Shown here piece by piece: positions 57,263-64,000 of a DNA stretch of 64,000 nucleotides (its first letter is position 1; each line of letters opens with the position of its first letter). The notes beneath the pieces were generated by a model. The model ran no database searches. It had not been told where the DNA came from and saw only the letters and a list, made by a program, of their open reading frames with translations. The DNA is from Paratinospora sagittata (taxonomy: Eukaryota > Streptophyta > Magnoliopsida > Ranunculales > Menispermaceae). Position numbers and translations under genes: made by a program. Location: the NCBI GenBank assembly GCA_035771175.1, contig CM069608.1, forward strand, positions 11,380,019 to 11,444,018, in the 5' to 3' direction.

Positions 57263-58577
57263 TCGTCTCCGACGATATTCGTATCCTCGCCTACGTCTCA
57301 GTGCCGTGTATTATGATTTGTACATTCATCATCACCTCCGGTCATCTTCTCTGACAGTTCATACCTCCTTTCTAGCAGTTCGTCCATGTCTTCATCGACG
57401 CCTCTATCATGCCTCGTTTTCTTCAGGTATGTCTTTTTCTCCTTTGCAGGTTTCGACTGCCATTCTTTCTCCAACAATGCATGCTTCCACAGTTGATGCC
57501 ACGTCATCTTTAGCATCTACCATCATTGGATTAACTTCTCCTTCATCTGTCACCATCGCCAGCTTAGAAGATTCGGTCTTATCTTCAGCTCAGCCTTCTG
57601 ACTCCACCATATGACGATTGGCCCCACCAACACATCTTTTGTCTGCCCCACCACATGTCTTCGTCCACTTTGTATAAAGTAATGGAATCTTTCCCGACAC
57701 ACCACTACTCATCTACAATTCTAGACAAAAGTGGTACTATACACTTTTGACAAAGCATCCACAGTTCTCCGCACTCAGCCTACACCACATCTGTTCCTCA
57801 GCACGCCTCACATGCTGACAATCGTCCAGTCCTCATCCAGCTGCTCCTTTCCAGCTGTATGCCTTTCCAGCTATCCGGGATTCAAAGCATTTGAAGTATG
57901 TGGATTCCATCAGCGTTCAAGTCTGCCATGTCCGCCAGCCTCTATTAATAAGCTCATTTGCTTCAAAGCCAGGCATCGAGTCATGGATAGTTTTATGAAG
58001 TGTTCTAGTTAAGTCCTACGCTTTCTTTAAGTCGTCATGAGTTTAATGTATTTCCTCCAATTTGTTTTCACTGTTTTGTAGGTCTTTCCTATGTATTTGC
58101 ATATTGAGTTTATCGAGTCTCTTATGTATTATCTTCTAGGTGTTTAAAGTCCTAGAATCCTACTTGTGTGATAGTAGAACCCTTAATGGTATCAGAGCCG
58201 TCTTCTTGATGTATGCTCAGTGTGTACTATCCTATGTCTAGTCATATATCCCTCCTTAGGTTATGTGCTATTTTAATAATAGTCTTGTGTTCATGTGTGT
58301 TTTTACACTTGTTTACCAAGCTTTTGGAACTTTTGCATAATTTTGTGTTCTCATCATGACATCCTCACTTCTCAGTCATCTTCCTATCTGGTTACTCGTG
58401 GTTTTAATTATTATTTTTATACTTCTGGTCTGTGTCTTTCGTCTATGTTTTGTTATTGTTATCTGTGATTCTGAGACTGAGTAATTGTAGACTGTTTTCT
58501 TGTTTGGGTTTAGTTTTATCTACTGATTTTGAGGTTTCTGTTTTTACCATCTTTCAGTCCATTGGATATAAAAGGAC
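57263..58577 (+). promoter_or_regulatory. Viral intergenic region with tRNA-Met primer-binding site
   Basis: Non-coding. TGGTATCAGAGC at 58,187-58,198 is the minus-strand DNA primer site complementary to initiator tRNA-Met and by convention marks the origin of the circular genome. Upstream, TTGTATAAAGTAATGG near 57,671 is a possible TATA box of the pregenomic promoter. Between the primer site and the movement protein are about 380 bases of leader. Open frames at 57,123-57,614 and 57,731-58,012 have no recognisable domain. Confidence 0.7.
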
Positions 58578-59759
58578 ATGTCCAGCCAGGCCACCGGAGC
58601 CGTACGCGTAAGTGACCACAATCATATCTTATCCATGGATGTTTTTGGTGACAGTCAACCTTCATCCTCTGTAGCTTCTCCTACGCCCATTCTTAAGTCT
58701 TCGTCTTTTAATTTCTCTAGTCTCCCCGAATCTTGTCTCAAGTCCAAAACTTCAAAGATAGACCAGTTGATCGAGGTAGCCCATATACCTGAAGATAGTA
58801 AAGTTAATGAGACAGTTCCTCCTTTGTTGAATCCTTACAATCTTTTTACAAAGAAACGTCAATCTTTTACTACATCTGTTCGTACTTTGATTTCACGGAA
58901 AATTCCTCCGATCAAGGAATATGTGCAAAGTATTGCTTTAACAAACTGCCAACTTGAATCCACTCACCAAGAGCTGTATGTTACATTGGAATTTGAGCCT
59001 GAATTCATCCGCCACCGGATAGCTAATGGCTATACTCATCTCCATCTTGGCGCTATTCGGCTTGTATTATCATATCACGGCAGAAGTGATGTCCCTCTAT
59101 TCGCCAGAGTTGCTTTGTTGGATACCAACCTTCTGGATTATGAACATGCCTGTATAGGTACTGTAATCACTACTTGTTTTAGTGATCCTACTTTACCAAC
59201 ACTATTCAAAGTTCAAGTTCAGTTCTCCGGTGTACGACATCGGGTTGATAGTGTTATTTCTACCTTGCATCATCAAATGGCCTTTCGACTTCAGGATCAT
59301 GCAATTCATTTACGCACTCAGAAGCCTCATGGCACAGTCATGGCTTTTGTTAATGATAATGAAGTTTCCACTATAGTCCAGATCCCGAAGCAGATCCCTC
59401 GTAAAGATCTAAATCAAATGATGCCGACTACCTGGTTCACCAATTATGAACATTTTCTCAAACGTTTTGAATCAATTACAACTACAACCTGTCCTCTAAT
59501 GAAGAACCAGTCTGATGGTTCGGTGAAGATCAGTTTTGATCTCCCTCAGACATTCCAAGAAGTTCTTCTTGTCCATCATTCTATGATGATCCAACCTGTT
59601 TATAAATATCACAAGGACAACCCTCCTGTGCATTCTTTTCAAGTCTCCGGCAATCCAGTTTATCATTCTCATATCAATGGTCATTTTATTTGGGATTGCA
59701 ATCCAGATATGTGTGCCCCTGATTGCACTTGTCACGTTGAAGACGAGTTAGAAGATTAG
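58578..59759 (+). CDS. Pararetroviral movement protein (30K superfamily)
   Basis: A 393-codon frame starting 380 bases after the primer site, the usual place for the first viral ORF. The middle third (about residues 90-290) has the features of the 30K movement-protein fold: a stretch ending in YVQSIALTNCQLES, HLHLGAIRLVLSYHGR, and VALLDTNLLDYEHACIGTVI (beta-rich core with a conserved Asp). The C-terminal part ends in a Cys/His-rich CNPDMCAPDCTCHVEDELED. Movement proteins enlarge plasmodesmata for cell-to-cell spread. The TAG at 59,757 is in frame with the linker that follows, so in the intact virus this was probably the N-terminus of a longer polyprotein. Confidence 0.75.
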   Translation: MSSQATGAVRVSDHNHILSMDVFGDSQPSSSVASPTPILKSSSFNFSSLPESCLKSKTSKIDQLIEVAHIPEDSKVNETVPPLLNPYNLFTKKRQSFTTSVRTLISRKIPPIKEYVQSIALTNCQLESTHQELYVTLEFEPEFIRHRIANGYTHLHLGAIRLVLSYHGRSDVPLFARVALLDTNLLDYEHACIGTVITTCFSDPTLPTLFKVQVQFSGVRHRVDSVISTLHHQMAFRLQDHAIHLRTQKPHGTVMAFVNDNEVSTIVQIPKQIPRKDLNQMMPTTWFTNYEHFLKRFESITTTTCPLMKNQSDGSVKISFDLPQTFQEVLLVHHSMMIQPVYKYHKDNPPVHSFQVSGNPVYHSHINGHFIWDCNPDMCAPDCTCHVEDELED

Positions 59760-60183
59760 TTGGATAGCTCATGTCAATATGATGCTGACAATTATAAGAA
59801 AAGGAAGTAGAAATTGAAATCGTCCTGCAGATCTGAAACCCGACGATATTATGATCATCCTCATGCTCCTCCAGCAGCTTCTATGGTTCAAACTTGTTAT
59901 CCGATTGGTCCATATGATCAGGATTTTCCACCATTTACAAGAGTAGCAAATCCTCAACATCAAACAACAGCCAAACCATTTTCAGTTCCTACTGAAATAC
60001 GTGCTGATGGCTCTCCTAAGCCTCTTTCTCAGCCAGAAGAGGTTCTTAACTGGCAAACCAAAAATGCTTTTGTACAAAATCAGTATCTACAAAAAATTGA
60101 TACTCAGTTGACCAATTTGTCTTCTGTCACTACCAGTCTTACTCACAAGACTGATGCTCAAGCCTATCTAGCAGAGAGAGTTG
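59760..60183 (+). pseudogene. Linker / coiled-coil region after the movement protein
   Basis: Same frame as the movement protein but separated by TAG codons at 59,757 and 59,808. It encodes a Pro/Gln-rich region and then NWQTKNAFVQNQYLQKIDTQ with heptad-like spacing, a short coiled coil as found between movement protein and capsid in related viruses. Similarity to virus stops near 60,183; the next bases look like host sequence with a splice donor at 60,260. Confidence 0.65.
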
Positions 60184-61063
60184 TTGGACGCACTTGCCAT
60201 TGTCGTTCCTCAAGTAATCGATCACTCCGGTTCTCTTTCGACGACTCTTCGATTCCAAGTAAGTTTTTTATTTGGACTGCTTGGTTTTTTGTTTTTGAAA
60301 TCGAATGCTTTGAAATGATGTCAATGGTTCTGTGCACGTTTCTCAAATGTTTCCTTTAAAAATATTCAGCTTGTATAGCCTATGTGCAACGTTTCCATGG
60401 GATTTGAGGGTCTGATAAGTTTTTTGAATCAAATGAAGCATACATAAGGAGAACGATAGTATCCAATTCAGTTATTTGCTCCCTAATTTATCAGTTACGT
60501 TCTTAGTTCTTGGGTTATTTGGTACTCATGCTTTCCAAAATCTTGCTTGTTACATCTGTTTTACTATGGTAAAATACTATAAGTAAGGCAAATAGCTTTG
60601 AGACATTTCTTGTTTGGAGATTTGAGTGAGTTGGCCAAGAAGATCCCATATGCCACTGCTTCTCAATTAGGAGCTTGTTGCCACCACCAAACAAAATTGT
60701 TCTGCTTCCTACTCTACAAAGAAACCATCATTTTTTAGATGAGATAGGAATTGTGTGTTAGGAAGCACAAATTCATAATTTGAGCTGCTGGGGATGGAAA
60801 TGATTCTTTCCATGATGAATTTTTGTGCTTGCTCATGAAAATGTCTCATATGTATATATATCTATTTTTGGCTAACTGGAAAAGTTTGGTTAGTGTGTGG
60901 AACGTGCTTGAGACAATACTTAGACCGTTGAGCAGTAATATAATGTTGCTCTAATTAAATTTTATCAATACATTTTATTCCCAAAAAGAAGAAAAAAACA
61001 TCAATTTTTAAAAAGCTGGTCTTTGACATCATAATTACTTGACAAATCTGAACATTGTTGCAG
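60184..61063 (+). other. Intron-like sequence right of the viral block
   Basis: TTCGATTCCAAGTAAGTTTT (60,248) has a strong plant splice donor (AAG|GTAAGT-like: AA|GTAAGT). The following 800 bases are T-rich and non-coding up to an acceptor TTGTTGCAG at 61,063. This could be an intron of a host gene into whose 5' side the virus inserted. Not proven. Confidence 0.35.
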
Positions 61064-61121
61064 TGGGTCATATGTGAAAGACGGGGCTGCAGTTGCACAC
61101 GCCACACAACATGATTTGTAA
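61064..61121 (+). CDS. Possible terminal exon of an unidentified host gene
   Basis: After the acceptor TTGTTGCAG a short open stretch encodes GSYVKDGAAVAHATQHDL followed by TAA. Base composition is markedly more GC than the flanks. 3' UTR-like sequence follows. I do not recognise the protein. Only 19 codons, so it may be chance. Confidence 0.3.
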
Positions 61122-63376
61122 CAGAAACTATGTTAATTTGTGAGAGCCATTTGCCTTTACCCCTAACTTGGAATTGTTTATCTCCTATCTTTGACTATTG
61201 AATGAATACATCATTTTTTAAAGGATTCTTATTATTTTATAAATATGTGAAATTTATTAGATGCATGTCATTGCAAACGTTGTGTAGACTTTACTATATT
61301 AAAACACGTTCCTGTCTAGAGGACATGTGTTGTTAAGTTTCTCTATGTTTGTACTCAGTCGTTTTCATCATATTGTTGAGAATATGCTCAAATACTTTTT
61401 CTTTTTCTTTTGTTCTGTTTTCTATGTTTTGGTTTGGAGTTTGGATGAGGAATATGGATTGATTATATCAATGTTTTGTGGAGTTGTGATCCCTTAAATT
61501 TTTTTTTTTTTTGGTCATTTAATCCGTTAAAGTGGGATGATAGAATATAGCATCTATTATTAGTTGCAAAATATACTCAAGTTCATTATTAGAAGCAAAA
61601 TATACTTAAGTTTATACTCAAATTTAGCAAATATTTTTTTTATGCTTTTTGACATTTTCTTTTCATCTAGTGAGAATTCATTATTAATCAATGATTACTT
61701 CATTTATCCATTTCCCATAGTAATTTTGAAGTATATCTTTGATCATTATTATAAGTTCTTATCAAGTTCTTCCTTGAATAAGAGCACTAGATGGTATTCT
61801 GAGTACACAACTATTAATTAATTAGCCTTGGGATGTGAATGCATTTGATTTTTCTGTATTGTTGAAGCAGCTTCTTTGTATGTGTGTTTCGAAGCTATAA
61901 CAGTATTTTGTTATTTTACTATTACTACAAAGGAAGGAAAAGAAAAGGGACTCTTTTTTAATTTTTATTTTACTTGATCAGAAATAATAGTGTCATTTTC
62001 AAAACCACCTCATATGAAAATGGGACGAAATTCAACTTTCCACATCTTCAAGGATATTTGTTGTTTATTTCCATTGTACAAGAGGTGTTTAATTGGTATC
62101 GTGTCAAAAACCAAGGTTTATTTTTTTTTCATGCGTTAGATTAGTTGATGAATCTCCATTTCCATAACCTTAATTTGTAAAAACTGTTTAATTTTGCTTA
62201 TTTCCTCTATTTCTTTTGTTGATTTGGGTTTTGAGAAATTAGTTATAAACTTATATGCATATATAACTTATAAATCAGGAGATTGTATTAGATCTTTCAA
62301 AAAGTATATATATATATATAGTGTTGGAATTTAAGGCTTACTCACTTATAGTGGCAAGTTAACTCTTCTAATTAGACTATTTTGCAGTAATGTATAAATT
62401 TTATAGTTGAGAAAAACTCCAGTTTTAGTTTGGAAACATAAATTTGGGAGCATCATCATGGTGTTCACCTATGTTATCCGGACTCGGTTACGGATGTCGG
62501 ATATGGGTACTTGTCTAGAAGTCGGACTTGGCCATTCTCCAGTTTAGAGGATACAAGGACTCGGCTGAACTTGTCCAAAAATTTGGACACGGGTACTTGG
62601 ACACGGCAGATAAAAATTGTAAATTTATAACTTTATTGTACTTAGATAAATAAAATTGTAAGCATACAATATTAACTAATATAAATATTAAGTACCTTAT
62701 AACAACATATAGAACAAATATAATGCAAGTGTATCAAGTATCAAGTATCAAGTGCCAATAAACCATGAAGTTGACAAATAAAAATAAATATTAAAGCATA
62801 TTACAATTCACAACTAAATTAACTAATTCAGAAGTAAATTAATCACAAGATTCACCAGTCAAAACTTAAAAGATACCAATAAATGTATAAAACATACCTG
62901 ATAAAGTGATAAATTGATGAGTAATGGAGATTGGAGAGTCTTGCCTCTGAACTCTGAGTTACTGAAGTAATATAGTTCTTATTTTCTTATGAAAATCAAT
63001 AATATATTCAATATTAGGCTTTAAACAACAATTTTATAAGAAAAACTGAAAAAGGCATTAGACCTTCAATCTTAAGAGTAAAGAGAATTACTTGATGATC
63101 TATAAATTACTTTTATAAATAAAACTAAGAAAGTAACTTCAAGTTCCTGTTTCAAGTCTCAAGTCTCAACTACAAGCATATAAAACTGCATGTAATAGTC
63201 AAATTAAACTATAAGCCTATAAAAGTGCATGTAATATGGAACAAAAATATATCACTTTGAATGCATATATTGTAAACTTGCAATACAAAAAATTTAGTAA
63301 CACATCACACATGAAAACAAAATGTTGTCCTTGATGTCCAAAAGTTATCAAACAAAAAATCCAGACTCTTCATGCT
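61122..63376. other. Intergenic / unassigned sequence
   Basis: AT-rich. 62,470-62,610 carries repeated GGACTCGG / GGACACGG / GTCGGA words in both senses, a pattern often seen in small dispersed plant repeats. An (AT)n run lies at 62,308-62,320. No coding gene seen. The rightmost part may be the 3' non-coding end of the hAT element whose gene follows. Confidence 0.35.
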
Positions 63377-63531
63377 TCAACTACTCATCAAGTCATTCAA
63401 ATTGCCATGACCATCCTCATTCCCTAAAGTTGATTCATCATGGAACGTAACAACTTCTAACTCTGGTTCATTAATTGATAGTTCAGCAAGCTCAATAAAA
63501 GTAGATTCATCAATGTCAAACTTATCTCCAC
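63377..63531 (-). CDS. hAT transposase, last exon
   Basis: Minus strand. It begins after a canonical acceptor TGTTGTAG and continues the phase of the exon at 63,638 (split Cys codon). It encodes an acidic tail (GDKFDIDESTFIELAELSIN ... GNEDGHGNLNDLMSS) and stops with TGA at 63,377. Such acidic tails follow the dimerisation domain in plant hAT proteins. Confidence 0.65.
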
Positions 63532-63637
63532 CTACAACACATGAGAAAAATATTAAATTTTATTTTCAAAATCAATACTAGTTCAACTTAAAGTCTTCAA
63601 AATAACATATATAAGAGAAAAAAATTGTTCAACTTAC

Positions 63638-64000
63638 ACAAGTCCCAATACTTAGATGGCCCTTCTTTGTACTCTTTCTTCATTCTTGATAATAACCGAA
63701 TATTACAATGAACAAAGACCAAATCTTCGGCTCTACTTGTTGTCAAACGATTTCTTTTAATGCTTTGTATTAGAGAGTACGTGCTCCAATTCCTTTCACA
63801 ACAAGATAATGATGTTGGTTGTGAAAGTAATTTAAATGCCAAAGCTTGTAACAATGGTGTTGAAGCACCATGATTAGCCCACCAAGAAATTGGTTCTTCA
63901 TAACTCCTTGCTTCAGCAGCATTGGGTTGATTAAAATAGCCTGATCCACTTGAAAATGCTCCATATTCAATGTAAGCCTTTCGAAGATCAACCAAATTTC
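63638..64000 (-). CDS. hAT transposase, C-terminal dimerisation domain (partial)
   Basis: Minus strand, open from the window edge to a GTAAGTTG donor (exon end 63,638). It encodes PISWWANHGASTPLLQALAF, then SQPTSLSCCERNWSTYSLIQ and KRNRLTTSRAEDLVFVHCNI: the complete hAT C-terminal dimerisation signature (P-WW, SxSxCERNWS, KRNRL, DLVF). No stops or frameshifts in 120 codons. The catalytic DDE/RW core lies beyond the right window edge. Because it is intact and properly spliced it could be an active element or a domesticated gene. Confidence 0.88.

Larger units (their letters stand above)
53631..60183 (+). mobile_element. Endogenous pararetrovirus (Caulimoviridae), circularly permuted genome
   Basis: A 6.55-kb plus-strand block with the full set of caulimovirid domains in permuted order: capsid C-terminus/zinc finger, protease, RT, RNase H, a second ORF, intergenic region with tRNA-Met primer site (58,187), movement protein, and coiled-coil linker. 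Capsid N-terminus is missing, exactly the part that would join the right end (60,183) to the left end (53,631). This fits a circular viral DNA opened in the capsid region. Single-frame arrangement of movement protein through RNase H suggests a petuvirus/florendovirus-like genus; not proven. The right boundary is approximate. Confidence 0.8.

Noticed and set aside
58187..58198. tRNA gene at TGGTATCAGAGC
   Set aside because: Only the 12-base primer-binding complement is present, with no cloverleaf; the same word at 53,599-53,611 is also a retroelement primer site.
53631..60183. Two separate tandem viral insertions
   Set aside because: No domain is present twice and the missing segment lies exactly between the two ends, so one permuted copy is simpler; kept as an alternative to test.

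Overview
This window is from the nuclear genome of a flowering plant, most likely a large, repeat-rich dicot genome. The evidence is spliced genes with GT/AG signals, a MIKC-type MADS-box gene, plant lineages of LINE, Ty1-copia (SIRE/Maximus and others) and Ty3-gypsy elements, a tRNA-derived SINE, hAT, CACTA and Mutator-like DNA-transposon sequence, and an endogenous pararetrovirus. Most of the 64 kb is layered transposon sequence. Nearly all transposon reading frames are broken by stops, frameshifts or nested insertions.

Layout. 1-6.9 kb: a decayed LINE on the minus strand (ORF1 tail, endonuclease, reverse transcriptase), split by a 2.76-kb SIRE-type solo LTR. 6.9-8.4 kb: LTR fragments. 8.47-14.84 kb: a two-LTR Ty1-copia element that lacks protease and integrase, with a 1.0-kb hAT-type element in its 5' LTR and a 291-bp solo LTR in its pol. 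15.0-18.4 kb: an AT-rich foldback array. 19.1-31.55 kb (minus): exons 2 and 1 of a SOC1/TM3-like MADS-box gene. They are separated by a 12.1-kb intron holding a SINE, a gypsy integrase relic split by a terminal-inverted-repeat element, a solo LTR, and a GC-rich promoter-like block. The K-box exons are not in the window. 33.1-34.87 kb: a copia relic cut by a CACTA terminus at 34,872. 36-42 kb: a non-autonomous LTR element with a 'putative plant transposon protein' ORF, then a multi-exon Transposase_24-like pseudogene.

42-46 kb: GC-richer LTR debris. 46.2-51.6 kb (minus): two overlapping SIRE copies, comprising two LTRs and one RT/RNase H relic. 51.6-53.6 kb (minus): a gypsy gag-protease relic with its tRNA primer site. 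53.63-60.2 kb (plus): an endogenous member of the Caulimoviridae, present as a circularly permuted near-complete genome (capsid/protease/RT/RNase H, second ORF, intergenic region with primer site, movement protein, coiled-coil linker). 60.2-63.3 kb: intron-like or intergenic sequence with one possible host terminal exon. 63.38-64 kb (minus): the last two exons of a hAT transposase.

Functionally, only the MADS-box exons look like a host regulatory gene. The rest is a record of nested insertion whose order can be read from target-site duplications. Family names rest on motifs read by eye; no database search was run.
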